The notes under the pieces: generated by a model
The model's input: only the letters and a program-made list of their open reading frames with translations
Databases searched by the model: none
Told to the model about the DNA's origin: nothing
DNA from: Epiperipatus broadwayi
Lineage: Eukaryota; Onychophora; Udeonychophora; Euonychophora; Peripatidae
Assembly (NCBI GenBank): GCA_028023455.1
Contig: JAQFVV010000229.1
Coordinates: forward strand, 992,501-1,056,500
Direction: 5' to 3'
Length of the DNA stretch: 64,000 nucleotides
Position numbers and translations under genes: made by a program
In this document: positions 1 to 12,211 of the stretch, piece after piece
Position numbering within the stretch: the first letter of the stretch is position 1
Layout: each line of letters opens with the position of its first letter

Positions 1-560
1 ATCATCCATTTTAAGCCAATAAACATCACATGATCACCATTTCTTATGCTTGCTTATAATTGTTATTAAAACAGGCAAAACCCTCAATTGTATTGCCACT
101 CAATGCAAGCCAGAGTAATCAATGTGTATCAGAAGGCTTATGGATAAAATCCCCATCCAGTGCCTACTCATCCAAGGAACCTTGGATCTAAGAGCATCGC
201 ATCTAGATCTTAGGATCTAATGCAACCCTCCAGCAACCACCTTTTAACTCTAGTTAACTACAAAACTATAAGTCTTAAATTGAAAAAGCTATAATATTTT
301 CAATCCAAGCTCATCAGCTTATATAGTCATATAGGTCTAAACTCAGTTCAATACCCATACATTTTGGTATCTTTGGTTCTTTAATAACCATAGCCATCAC
401 TCCTATTGGCAGGATTGGTTTTAAGTCAATAAACGTCACATGATCACCATTTCTTATGCTCGCTTATAACTGTTATTAAAACAGGCAAAACTCTCCATTG
501 ATTACTGTGGCTTGCATTGAGTGGCAATACTTATGGAGAGTTTTGCCTGTTTTATCACCC
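1..560. repeat. Direct-plus-inverted repeat, copy 1
   Basis: The first 90 bases recur almost unchanged at 411-500, giving a direct period of 410 bp. The second unit breaks off and turns into an inverted piece: 477-497 and 534-554 are a perfect 21-bp inverted pair around a 36-nt loop, and 90-124 reappears as its reverse complement at 496-530. The order is therefore full unit, partial direct unit, inverted unit. The element at 20923-22018 has the same build and shares the core with CACATGATC and a nearby run of TCAATAAA. No coding capacity is seen. The left end may lie outside the window. Confidence 0.75.
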
Positions 561-1640
561 ATTATTATATGCTTATCTAGTTTAGTTATAGCTAGCCATC
601 TGAAAAAAATACTCTAGACACAGCAGTCATATTTAACCAGTTCATACCAATAAGGTTAAACCTATTCTTAAAATTTTCAAAAACATTCATATTGGTTTAT
701 AATATTTGTATCTATTTAATACTTCTTTCACATGTATTTCAATAAAATTTATAGATAAAATTATACTTGTTTATTACTTTTATGTATAGCAATTCATTAT
801 ATACATGTTTTGTTTTGAAGATTTAAAATAGAGATGAACAATCTATGATATATGTGTCAAATGTGGAGCATTATGGGACTAAATGTGTTTTGTTAAAAAT
901 GAAAATATAGGACCAGCAAAGAAAAAAAAAGCATTTTTTTTATAAATACAAAAATAGCACTATAGCAAACATTAGTCAAACTAAAAAAAATATTCTTTGA
1001 AAATTCTATATGTCAGAACACATTTGATATTATTTTATCATTTATATATATGAACTTTTACATGCACATACATCATTAAATTATATGTAGAAAATATCAT
1101 GATTGATAAAGCAAATAACCATTATACTTTAAATGTTTTATTAGGGCAGGAAATTATTTATTTAAATTTATCATAATATGTATAATCTATTACTTATATA
1201 GCGCACATACATTCGTAATATTATAAATAAGAGTAACTCAGGCCATGCGCTTTAAAATCTTTTTGCACTCTCCCGTAAACTTCAACTTTAAAAGCACGAG
1301 TCTTTGCTCACCGAGCTTAAATCAGGGCTTCAATCTATTGGTGCCCCCCCCCCCTTTTTCGATTATGTTTTGGTATTAAAATTTTGAACCACATCAACAT
1401 AGTTCTTAGATTTGTAAAAGTTTGTGATTATTTACGGATATTGAAGTTGAATGCTGAAAAAGAGTATTAATACTTTAGACTTACGCTGATAAAGACGCTT
1501 GAGATTAAGTAGGTCAGTTATGAAAATGAATAAATCAATACTAAATCAATTTTACAAAAGTAAGTGTAATAATGATGATAAAAATTATTAGCGTCTCAGT
1601 AAGATATTTATAAGCAAATCTTAATTACCAGACGCAGCGC
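561..1640. other. AT-rich spacer, nothing recognised
   Basis: No open frame, RNA gene or repeat that I can pair with another part of the window. It holds a C12-13 run near 1342 and many short A and T runs. Confidence 0.6.
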
Positions 1641-2131
1641 TCCCTATTCTGAAAAAGGCATTTAACTACAATTGGTAAAAATTATGTGCTACTAAATTTC
1701 CAGATTTTGGAAATCTAGTCCTGAACCAGCGATGAAATTTCATTCACTAGTACAAATAGCACGTCATATGCCCCAGCATAAAATGCTAAAGAATATGAAA
1801 GTAAACTGTGTACGATTGACGGCAATGATGAAGTATATCATTTTATATTTATATAACGTAAAATATTTAAAATCAACATTTAAAATTACCTTATATAAAT
1901 GAAACAGAAAATTAAAAATATTTAAAATATTCTTAAACTTTTACAAATTGCTTTTACCACTAGAAATTATAGTTCTAACCGCTTTAAACAAACATAAAAC
2001 TTCATAAAATATTATATTGAAATGTATGAGATAAGACTTTTTTATCTCATGACAAAAAAACTTGCAAATTTGTCGTCAGAGGGCGTAGTTTATTAACTTC
2101 AAAGATGTTAATAATTTTTTATATATATTTT
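1641..2131 (+). repeat. Old dispersed repeat, copy 1 left part
   Basis: It aligns with 35270-35700. Shared landmarks are a GTGCTAC box, the stretch CCTGAACCAGCGATGA (ATGAACCAGGAATGA in the other copy), a CATTCACT box, and GAGGGCG just before the LINE insertion. Divergence is high, so the family is old. LINE copy A interrupts it at about 2131 and it resumes at about 4455. Confidence 0.6.
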
Positions 2132-4345
2132 GAAAATGTTAATATTAAATGGGAAAAGTATTTAAATAAAAAGTTGGCTAAAATCGATAAATATATAGAG
2201 AGAATGAAATTAAATAATAAATTAATGGCAGTTATTAATAAAATTGGAAGAGACGGGTGTAAACAATTTTGGAAATATATTAAAAGAAGAAATTTAGTAT
2301 TACTGAATGATGAAGAGAAAAGGTGTAGTTCTAGAGAGGAATTAGAGATAATCTTAAACAAGTATGTAATAGATATAGAAAAGATGTTAAATGTGAAGAA
2401 CAGAATGATATCAATCATAAAAATACATTGTAGTGGAAATGTTAGTTTTACAGAAAATGAATTGGATGAGGTAGGGAGAAAGATGACAAGTGAAAAGGTA
2501 AGGGTTTAGATGGATGGGCAGCAGAGATAGTGATGAATTTGGAAAATAGGGCAAAGTTAAATCTATTATCATGTTTTAATAAGATGGCATAGAATACAGA
2601 ATTTCCAGATAGCTGGATTAATACAAAGAGTGGGGGTATTATTTAAATGAAAGAATAAGGACCATAGAAAGATAAATAATTGTAGACTGATAGTGGTAAA
2701 GTTTTTGCATACATGAAGGCTGGAAGAGTGGGGAAACGGATGGAAGAAAATAATATAATGGAAGAAATCCAAATAGGTTCATAGGAAATAGTTTATTTAT
2801 GGTCACACATCTTATAGATATTAGTAGAAATACGGTAGGCAGTTATATGTGTTGTTTATAGATATAGAGAAGGCATATAATAGAATGTATAGAAATAGAT
2901 TATGGGTAAGTTTAGTAAATTTAGAAATGAATGTCACTTTAGTGGATCTTATTAAGAGATTGGATGAAAATAATTATTATACATATCAATTAAGAATTAT
3001 AACATCTACTAGAGTTAAAATGGTGTGGGACTATGACAAGGATGTCCTGTATCATCAATTTTGTTATATTTGAGAAAAATGGAGAGGAAAATAGAGGAAA
3101 AGAAATCGAGATTTGATTAGTAAATGGTAATGGAGTATATACATTATCAGGTCTATTATTTGCTGATATTTTCTTATGACAAAAAATAGGAAAGATATGA
3201 AATCTGTGCTGAGACTTGTCCAGGGCTGGGTAAAGAGATGGGGATCAAATTTAGTGAAGAAAAATCAAAAGTAGTGATGGTAAATGCTGGGAAAAAATAA
3301 GAGAATATTTTTTTTTTCTTGGGGGATATAAAGTTAAACGTGGTGAATAGGTGTAACTATTTGGAAATTGTCTTAAGTAATCAGAGGAATTGCTTGATGA
3401 ATGGGAAAAAATAGATAAATGAAGCAAAGAAAAGAAAGGGACTGATAATAACAATATTTTTATACAATAAATATGGTGTAGCAATAATTGTATGGAAGGG
3501 AGTGGCAGTAGTGGGACTACCCATTGCTAACAATGTGATGTGTAACAAAGGGCTGTTAGATTACCTAGAAAATGTACAGAGAAATAGGAAGACATGCTTT
3601 AGATTCAAATATATGGACAGGAAAGAAGGCAATTCAAGGACAAATGGAATGGTCAAGTTTTTATATGAGAGATATAAAAATAAAAACGAAAATGTCCAAT
3701 AGATTGCAATTTATAGGTAGAAGGAAAATAGCCAAAATAGTATTTAATTGAGTTATGAGTAGAGGGCAGGCAACAAAATGGATGAGAAAGGTATTATGAC
3801 GTGCAGAAGATTTGGATAAAGACTTTGTGTCAGTGTACTTGTACAGAGGATGGTATGATTGTGTTAGGAGGATTGTTGAGTTTATAGTGGCAAAGACTGG
3901 GATAGAAGAATAGATACATTAATAAAAATAGGAAGCTGGAAAGATGGAGAAAGTAAACAGAATGTTGGGTGCAAGTTAATTTATGATAATAGCAGGGAAA
4001 GTAGTTTATTCTTTAAGGCATTAACAGGATCATTAGCAACAAGGGAATATACACATAAATGGAGAAATGTGGGAGATTTAATCTGGAAATTATGTAAGGA
4101 AGGCATTGAAAATATTAGGCATTTGCTAATAGAATGTAAATGCTTACAAGCAGAAATGATATAAATAATGAAGTTATTGGGAGAATAAATATAGACCAAA
4201 TGATTATGCAGAAAGGTGGTTCTTGGTCTTTATGCTAGGATGGGAAAAAGATAAAGAGGATATAGATACAAAGGTCATGAGTGAACAAAGATGATGTTGT
4301 GGAAATGGGATAGAACAAGACGGAGAAGAATATGGGAAAAACCTT
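2132..4345 (+). pseudogene. LINE ORF2 remnant, copy A (RT and C-terminus)
   Basis: Decayed reverse transcriptase. The longest open pieces are 2105-2509 (linker before RT) and 2849-3073, which holds RT motif A as FIDIEKAYNRM. The catalytic motif C reads LLFADIF near 3160, so one of the two aspartates is deleted. Further pieces match the region after the RT and the C-terminal Cys/His segment (LCKEGIENIRHLLIEC near 4095-4140, first Cys lost). Alignment with the minus-strand copies in this window makes the assignment secure. It is non-functional. Confidence 0.85.
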
Positions 4346-4448
4346 GAGTGGGGAATGAAAAGGGAAGGTAAAGTGGATAACAGGTTTTTTTTTAGCATAT
4401 TGACTGAGAGATTTCTGACTTCAATAAAGAAGTAACCATATAATATCG
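2132..4448 (+). mobile_element. CR1-like LINE copy A, 5'-truncated
   Basis: Plus-strand copy of the LINE family seen best at 13655-18925. It begins inside ORF2, between the endonuclease and reverse transcriptase, and runs through the 3' UTR. It is older than the other copies: stops and indels throughout, and no clean TGATG-type tail. It lies within an older dispersed repeat whose two halves flank it, which fixes the order of insertion. Confidence 0.88.
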
Positions 4449-4454
4449 CATTAC

Positions 4455-4730
4455 TAAGTGTCTGCAAAGACTTAAAAATAATTTATTTTTCAGTAAGAAT
4501 ATTAATCTTCAAGAATGATATTTTTCAAAATATCATTGCTTATAGTGAAATGCTATAAATAAACACAAAATTTTTTAATTGTTGTTTTTTTAATAATCAT
4601 AACAGAAACATTTGAATGAGTTGAGAATAAAAAAGTTAATTTTTCTTTTTTCTTTAAATGAAAGAATAAAGATGTTGCTAAATGCTGCTAATATAAAGAA
4701 TAATTTAAAAATTATTCAATAAAGATATAA
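4455..4730 (+). repeat. Old dispersed repeat, copy 1 right part
   Basis: It aligns with 35800-36065. Shared landmarks are AATCTTCAAGAAT, TAGTGAAATGCTAT and GATGCTGCTAATAT. It continues the repeat broken by LINE copy A. Confidence 0.6.
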
Positions 4731-5340
4731 CTGAAATGACAACTTCATAGTCAATACTAAAGTCAAAAATGGTAGAAATTAAAAAAAAGACAGTTGCACT
4801 GACATCTAAGCACTTTGACACTGTATGATCCCCAGATAAAAATACTAAAATTAATTATTACTTTGTGTTTTAAAATATCAAAGGTAACAAACATTTAGTA
4901 TTTAGCATAATTATTATCTAAATACAACTAATTAAATTGTTTTTTAAAAAAATGTTGGTACTTACAGATAATCCTGGATATCAAGGTTGATAGCCATGTT
5001 TTTTTTTTGTTCTCATAACCCTAAAAAATACTTTACTTGTTACTATTAAAGACTATCAATAAATTGACTATAAATTCCTGCTCCATTCACAGAAACACAC
5101 AAAACTACAACAATACATTTTAAATAAAATAAACTTAATAATTGAAGCTACAGCGATTTTTTTAAAAAGCAAACAGTGACTAATTTGGGTTATTCATATT
5201 GGCAACTAGTGTTTATATATATATATATAATCTTTCTCTCAAACATATTAACAAACCACACAAGTTTTAAAATAAATCTAAGAAGTGTTTTCTAGTATAA
5301 AACTTTCATTTTTATATATTTTGATTTAATATATTATTAT
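4731..5340. other. AT-rich spacer, possible outer palindrome arm
   Basis: No gene. The piece near 4955-4980 (TACTTACAGATAATCC) resembles, in inverse orientation, sequence near 8388-8407, so the palindrome around the hAT element may extend this far, but the match is weak. Confidence 0.4.
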
Positions 5341-5422
5341 TTACTTCAATATATTTGTGATTTAACTAATGATCATTTTATATCATTGATATAATCTCTG
5401 AAATTCACTTAATGTGCTAAGA
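5341..5422 (+). repeat. Left arm of palindrome around hAT
   Basis: These 82 bases match the reverse complement of 8197-8278 without gaps, with about nine mismatches. The last 8 bases, TGCTAAGA, are the left target duplication of the hAT element. Confidence 0.85.
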
Positions 5423-5456
5423 CAGTGGTAGCGAACCTTTTTACATATGTGCTTGC
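5423..5456 (+). repeat. hAT left terminal inverted repeat
   Basis: It starts CAGTGGTAGCGAACC, followed by TTTTTACATATGTGCTTGCCA, which resembles the complement of the inner right end (TGGCATGTGTGCC). Confidence 0.85.
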
Positions 5457-5734
5457 CAAAAATTTAAAAAAAAAAAAAATTATTGAATGATTGGCTGCCA
5501 TACAGTTATTACATCAAAATATAAATAACTTAATTATTGCAGTTTTTTAAAAGTGTATAAAACAAAGTAATAATAATAACAATAATAATTAAACAAACTT
5601 TCTAAATAAGCTAAATACAAGTGAACGATATTTATTTAGAAGAGCGCAAGTTGAACAAAATGTATTAGTAAAAAATTAATATAAAATTTTGGAAATTAAC
5701 ATATAAAATCAACATAAATAGATATTATTTAATG

Positions 5735-7560
5735 AGATTTTTCTGTTGTAAATTGGATACCAAATATTTTCTATCTGGTTCATATTTTGTCATTTTTAAT
5801 ATTGTCCATGCTGAACTAGATTCATCTATCATTCTATTTCTCGAATTGTCTTTAATTAAATTCGTTTCTGAAAACAATGATTCACATGCATATGTAGAGG
5901 AAAAAATTAATAATATAGTGGTTGCTAATTTTTTTAAACAATTAAATGTTCAGGAATAGCATTCCAGGCAGTCAGTAGTTCCTCTTCAGCATTCTTTTTA
6001 CATATATCCAATAATAGGTCATTTTCCATTGTTTCTAACTCATTTCTCAAGTCAACAAATTTCTGCTTCCATATAGAACTGGATTGAAAATCACCTGATT
6101 GCATTTCCATATCTTTAAAATTAAGCCATTCAAAAATTTCTAACTTGATACTTTCCATTGATATTATTTCTGGGTATAAAATAAATTTTGATATTTCTGA
6201 AAATTGTCTGAACTGTCTAAATCTTTAAAAAAAATCATCAGTTATCGATTAAATAACAGCACAAAAGTCTTGCATCAATTTTATTTGATCTGGTTTCTCA
6301 TGAGATTCTAAATCAGTCAAGAACTTTTTTAGATTTGGAAAATATTTGAAGGTGTAAGAAATAACATCACAGTTGAAAATTTGTAATTTAACTTCAAATG
6401 CTTTGATCAAATCAAACATGACAACAGTTGTCTTATTATAACCTTGCAGTTTCACATTTAATTCATTTAGATGTGAATACATATTAGTAAAAAACATTAA
6501 TTTTGAAAGCCATTCAACATCCATTAATTCATTATATTTTTCAATGATTTTCTCATTATGTAAAAACAGTCTAATTTCTTTAAACACTCAATGAATCTTT
6601 GGAGAACTTTTCCTCAACTTAATCATTGGACATTGTTGTACATAAGTAAACAACAGTATATTGAATTTACCTCACTCAATGTTTAGATATAAAATTGATT
6701 AACTTAGTCATAACATTCATAACATCATCCAGTAGCTTAAAGATGACCTTCATGCATAAAACTTGCTGATGTATAATGCAATGAAAACCCAAAATTGGAT
6801 TTCCAATACAGTTGGTAAATAAACTAAGAAAACTGTTTTCTTTTCCGGTCATAAGCATTATATGCAGTTACTGATACAATTTTGGTAACATCTATATTGC
6901 AAATATCTATTTCTTTTGTTGTTTTTACTAATAAAGTTAAACTAATCAATTCTTCTTTGATATTATTCCCAACACAGTAGCAAATAAAAATAGCCAAATG
7001 AGCTAATCCATTTATGTCCGTACTTTCATCAAGGCAGAGAGAAATTAAACTAGAAGACTTTATATCTCTTTTTGTTGGTAAGTTATATTGTTAGTCATTT
7101 GAAAAATTATTTCTTTAACTTTATTTCTAGCCAATGATAAAATATTTTATACTCTGAATAATTTTTACTTTGTTTTTTAAATTTTCAAAAAGAACTGGTG
7201 CTCATTTCAGCCAAGCTTTTTTCATATATTCTCTGCCATTAAAAGGTTTCCCATGTTTGGCAATTACATTTAAAATAAAAAAAACTAGCAGCAGTTATAT
7301 TTGAATGATTTTCCATAAATTTCATTATACATGTTGATTGAATATTTATACATTTAAATGCTTGGGAAATATATTCTTTTTCTTCATTTTAATTTTTTCA
7401 GAGTGATTTATGATTGGAATCATAATGCCATTTTACTGATGATGTTCTCAATACAACTCTTCCAGAATATAAAACACATACAACCTTGGTGCCTTAGTTA
7501 ATCATTCCATACTCATCAGTCCACTAATTTTGAAATTCTCTACTGCTTGATAATTTTTTT
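5735..7560 (-). pseudogene. hAT transposase, ZBED5/GTF2IRD2-like group
   Basis: Read right to left, the pieces follow the family order. A BED-like finger lies near 7500-7420 (VCVLYS, then WHYDSNH). A helical part near 7300-7190 has GKPFNGREYMKKAWL. The catalytic core opens near 7050 with LCLDESTDINGLAHLAIFIC. It continues at 6858-6676 with MLMTGKEN and FHCIIHQQVLC, and at 6587-6249 with WLSKLMFFTNMYSHLNELN and KLQG. The C-terminal dimerisation segment lies near 5930-5740 (FSSTYACESLFSETNLIK). These match hAT transposases related to domesticated ZBED5, EPM2AIP1 and GTF2IRD2 proteins. At least four frame breaks or stops separate the pieces, so no active protein is expected. Confidence 0.88.
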
Positions 7561-8112
7561 TTCATTAGTCATATTACTATAATGGTAACAAATTTATTTA
7601 AAAGTAAATTTAAATGAGTTTTAATAATTTTATAAATAAAAGATTTATCATTTCACTTTTACAGCAAAACTTCAAGCAAAAAAAAAAACATCATTTGATA
7701 GAGTTGATTACACATTTCATTCCTTTGTTTGCGATTTTGGTTACATTAAAAAAATGAATGGTGTCAACATGTTTAGGCAAAAAAAAATTAGAACAGAAAA
7801 TCATTTGATTACTTTTACTTTAGATTTGAAAAAACTTACTTCAAAGAGTCATAAAATATTTTACTGAGTTTACTTTCTAGTTTTATTGGAATCATTTAAC
7901 AGGTTTATAGAATATGATACCACAGTCTGCCATACCACTTTATTTGACTTAAAATATAATTTATTGCTTCTAATCAGAGTTCAATTATAAATTGAATTCT
8001 AATATAATATTATATTTATTTGTTTTACCTTTAGTTTACAGTAAATTTTTATTAGTACAGAGTTTAACAACAAAATAGTTTGCATGCCAGTAAAAAAATT
8101 TGAACATGCCAT

Positions 8113-8154
8113 CTCTGGCACACATGCCATAGGTTTACCACCACTGGGCTAAGA
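8113..8154 (-). repeat. hAT right terminal inverted repeat and TSD
   Basis: It ends ...GGTTTACCACCACTG at 8146, followed by GGCTAAGA, the right copy of the 8-bp target duplication. Confidence 0.85.
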
Positions 8155-8196
8155 TAATTCTATTTCCATGCATTTAAAGGTTTAACTGAGTTAAAA

Positions 8197-8278
8197 TCTC
8201 AGCATATTAAATGAATTTTGGAGATTATACCAATGATATAAAATAATCATTAGTTAAATTACAAATATATTGAATTAA
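8197..8278 (-). repeat. Right arm of palindrome around hAT
   Basis: Reverse complement of 5341-5422 at about 89% identity. With the hAT removed, the two arms would be separated by only about 50 bp. Weaker inverse similarity continues outward to about 8310. Confidence 0.85.
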
Positions 8279-8409
8279 ATAATATTTTGAATCAAATGTA
8301 TAAAATTATATAACTATGGCATGCCACTGAAGGTGTATAATTTAAAATTTATAATTTTAAAAAACCCATTGTTGACAACATTGGTGACCGGGATTATTGT
8401 AAGTATCAA

Positions 8410-9240
8410 ATTATTTTAACCTATGGTTGAGACTCTATTCAAAGACTCGTCTAATTCTAGCAAGGTCATAAATATCATATTTAGTAGATTACAGCAAATT
8501 CCACCAAGATTTATTTGCAATGCTTTAACAACTACCATGTGAGCTGCTCGCGGGCGGCATCTGTACTTATTTGAGAATGGTATGTTTCATAGTGAGTAAT
8601 ATTTTCATCTTTTATTATTATATTTAAGATAATATTTTTATTATTTTCATTAAGGATTTGAATAAAATATTATGTTGTTTTCTTGTAATTAATACTTATA
8701 AATTAACGTCAGGGATAAAAATGAATCATACACTTTTGTATATCTCAGCAAGTTTATTTCTCTATGTTGAAAAATTTTAATAAATGATAAAGAAATAATA
8801 ATAAAATAGTAACATAATAATAATTATCCTTAACTTTGGGATAAACATTAGAACAAGATGTGTGTGAAGAAATACTTTATTCTCACACTCTGTTAATGTA
8901 TATTACAGTCCATTAATTCATTAGTGAAAATTCTTATAATTTAAAGTCTATACTTGAATATCCTTAACTCCTAGTTTCAGTTGTTGATATTCCTTCACTG
9001 TAGTTTGTCACTTTACTAAACTGATAACTTCATTTTAAAGTATTTAAATTACAAATACTAATTAATTAATATTGCCACTCCTCCTTTTGATAAAGACATT
9101 ATTATTATTATCAACTTGAGAGTTCTTTTAAATTTACAAGCTTTCTTACCCCCTGACACTTTTAGTTTATTTTTTTATTATTTTGCACTAATTAGCATAA
9201 TTATTCATTTTCTTTGACAAAGAAATTTTCTACAGTGCTC
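8410..9240. other. AT-rich spacer, nothing recognised
   Basis: No gene-like frame or repeat assigned. Confidence 0.6.
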
Positions 9241-9242
9241 TA

Positions 9243-10500
9243 TGATGTGATGGGATGTGAAGCACTGTGACTTCTCCTTAAACAGAGTCAGGAAATCTCT
9301 CAGCACCTATGCCCAGAGAAACCTGTTGCCCACTTTACCTTCCCTTTCCATCCACCACCCTAAGTTTTCCCATAATCTGCTCCATTCCACAACATAAACT
9401 TTATCAACTCTATGGCCTTTATATCTAAGTCCCCCTTATCTGTTCCCAAACCCAGCATAAAAACCAATAACCCACTTTCTGTATAATCATTTGTTCATAT
9501 TTATTTTTCCATAACTTCATTATTTGTACCCTTTCTGTTTTCCAGAATTTACATTCAATTATCAGATGCCTAATATTTTCTATGCTTTCCTTACACAATT
9601 TGCAGACTAAATCACCCACATTTTTCCATTTACATGTATATTCCCGTGTTGCTAAAGATCCAATTCTAGTCTTCAACAATAAACTACTTTCCTTGCTATT
9701 ATCACAAATTATCTCACACCCAATTTTCCATTTACTTCTATATATATTTAAACCCTTTTTACTCTTCATACTAGTTCTCCATTTCTCCAACTCCCTATTC
9801 TTTATTAATGCATCTATATTTTTTATCCCATTCCTTATCACTATAACACTCAACAATCCTCCTAACACAATCATCCCTCTTTTTGTACAAGTATACTGAT
9901 ATAAATTCTTTATCCAAATCTTCTACATATCACATTACCTTTCTCACCCATCTTGTTGCCTGCCCTTTATTTGTAACCCAATTAAATATTATTTTGCTAT
10001 TCTTTATTATCCATAAACTGCAACCTACCAAATATTTTTATTTTACTTTTTGTATCTCTCATATAAAAACTTGACCATCCCATTTCACCTTGAATTGCCT
10101 CCTTTTCTGCCCACACATCTGCATCTAATGCATGTCTTCCTACTTCCCTTTGTACTTTTTCTAAGTAATCTAATACCCCTTTACTAATACATAACGCATC
10201 ATTACCATATGTTAACCATGCTACTGCAACTCCCTTCCATACAATTCTAGCTGCATCATATTTATTATATGAAAACAATGTTGATTTCTTTATCAATCCC
10301 TTTCTTTTCTTTGCTTCATTTATCAATTTTTTCTCCCATTCATCCAAGCAATTTTTCTTATTACTCAAGATGATTCCCAAATACATATCACCACACTTAA
10401 CTTTATATCCCCCAATAAGAAATCTTTGTTTTCTCTTTCCCTAGTATTCACCATCATTATAGTTGATTTTTCTTCACTAAATTTAATCCCCATCTCTTTT
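9243..10500 (-). mobile_element. CR1-like LINE copy B, 5'-truncated
   Basis: A 3' tail of TGATG-type repeats (9243-9259) is followed by the same 3' UTR as copy D, with an ACTTCTCCTTAAA box. The copy stops at about 10500 in the RT region after KFSEEK. Its 5' truncation point abuts the 3' tail of copy C at 10501, so the two lie head to tail. Confidence 0.88.
9340..10500 (-). pseudogene. LINE ORF2 C-terminal remnant, copy B
   Basis: Open pieces are 9997-10386 (YLGIILSNKKNCLDEWEKK, then VAVAWLTYGNDALCIS) and 9425-9874. The latter holds the Cys/His knuckle CKLCKESIENIRHLIIEC, spacing C-X2-C-X8-H-X4-C, near the C-terminus as in many LINE ORF2 proteins. The RT catalytic motif lies upstream of the truncation and is absent. 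Frame breaks occur between the pieces. Confidence 0.85.
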
Positions 10501-12211
10501 GATATGACATGATGTGATGCACTGTGACTTCTCCTTAAATGGAGTCAGGAATCTCTCAGCAACTATGCCCTGAGAAACCAATTAATCACTTTATCTTCCA
10601 TTCCCCACTCTAAAATTTCCCATATTCTGCTTTATCCCATTTCCACAACATAATCTTTGTCAACTCTATAGCCTTTATATCTAAATCCCCTTATCTTTTC
10701 CCAGAGACAGCATAAAAACCAATAATTCACTTTCTGTATAATCACTTTTTTCATATTTATTCTTCCATAACTTCATTATTTGTACCCTTTCTGTTTTCAA
10801 GCATTTACATTCAATTAACAGATGCCTAATATTTTCTATTCCTTCCTTACACAATTTACAGACTAAATCAGACATATTTTTTCCATTTGGATGTATATTC
10901 TCTTGTTGCTAAAGATCCCATTGTAGCCTTAAACAATAAACAACTTTTCCTATTATTATCATATATTAACTCGCACCTAATATTCTGTTTACTTCTATAT
11001 ATATTTAAATTCTTTTTACTCTCCATACTAATTCTCCATCTCTCTAACTCCCCATTCTTTATTAATAAATCTATTCTTTTATCCCATTCCTTACCACTAT
11101 AACATCCTACAATTCTCCTAACACAATCATCCTATATTTTGTACAAATATACTGATATAAATTCTTTATCCAAATCTTTTGCATACCACATTACCTTTCT
11201 CACCCATCTTGTTGCCTGCCCTTTACTTGTAACTCAATTAAATACTATTTTGGCTATTCTTTTATTATCTATAAACTGCAATCTACCAAACATTTTCATT
11301 TTACTTTTTGCATCTCTCATATAAAAACTTAACCATCCCATTTCTTCTTGAATTGCCTCTCTTGCTGTCCATACATCTGTATCCAATGCATGTCTTCCTA
11401 CTTCCCTTTGTACTTTTTCTAAATAATCTAACACCCCTTTACTACCACATAATGCATCATTACCATATGTTAACTCTGCTACTGCCACTCCATTCTATAT
11501 AATTCTAGCAATATCATATTTATTATATGAAAACACTGTTAATTTCTTTATCAATCTCTTTCTTTTCTTTGCTTCACTTATCAATTTTTTTTCCCATCCA
11601 AACAATTTTTCTGATTACTTAAGATAATTCCCAAATAACTATATCTATTCACCACACTTAACTTTATATCCCCCAATAAAAATTCTACATCTTCTTTTTC
11701 CCCAGTATTAACCATCATTATATTTGATTTTTCTTCACTAAATTTAATTCCCATCTCATTACCCACCCTTGCACATGTCCTCAGCATAACTTCAACTTCC
11801 ATATCTTCTTTTCTTTCTGCACACAAAAATATATCATCCACAATTTTCTTACCACCTATTAACAGTATCTCTACCCCTCTTCCTAATCTTTCTATTGCTC
11901 TTTCCATTTCACTCAAATACAACAAAAACAAAATAGGTGACATAGGGCATCCTTGCCCTAGACTTACCCCATTTTTAACTTTAACTGATTCTATATTCAC
12001 TAATTGATATATATATATAGTAATTATTTTCATATAATTTCTTAATAATATCCACTAAAGCTTCATCCATTCCCAAATTTTCTAAACTTATCCATAATCT
12101 ATTTCTATTTACTCTATCATATGCCTTCTCTATATCTATAAACTCATATATAACTGTCTACCTGAATTCCTACTCATATCCATAAGTTGTGTTAACTACA
12201 AATAAACTATC
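10501..12211 (-). mobile_element. CR1-like LINE copy C, 5'-truncated
   Basis: The 3' tail ATGACATGATGTGATG at 10504-10519 is followed by the family 3' UTR and ORF2 back to the RT fingers, ending near 12211. It is close to copies B and D in sequence, so it belongs to a fairly young burst. Confidence 0.88.
10640..12205 (-). pseudogene. LINE ORF2 RT remnant, copy C
   Basis: The best piece is 11581-12033. It holds RT motif B as GVSLGQGCPMSPILFLLYL and motif C as VDDIFLC, preceded directly by GGKKI because about 27 nt have been lost. Later pieces are 11234-11488 (YGNDALCGSKGVLDYLEKVQ) and 10681-10875, with the Cys/His knuckle CKLCKEGIENIRHLLIEC. The residue before the two catalytic aspartates is valine (codon at 11839-11841), as in copy D. 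Frame breaks make it non-functional. Confidence 0.86.

Larger units (their letters stand above)
5423..8146 (-). mobile_element. Complete hAT transposon, inactivated
   Basis: Outer ends read CAGTGGTAGCGAACC on the left and, reverse-complemented, CAGTGGTGGTAAACC on the right (12 of 15 match), the usual hAT terminal style. The flanks are an 8-bp target duplication, TGCTAAGA at 5415-5422 and GGCTAAGA at 8147-8154 (one mismatch). Inside lies one minus-strand transposase gene with stops and frameshifts. Length is 2724 bp. The element sits in the loop of a pre-existing palindrome. Confidence 0.93.
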
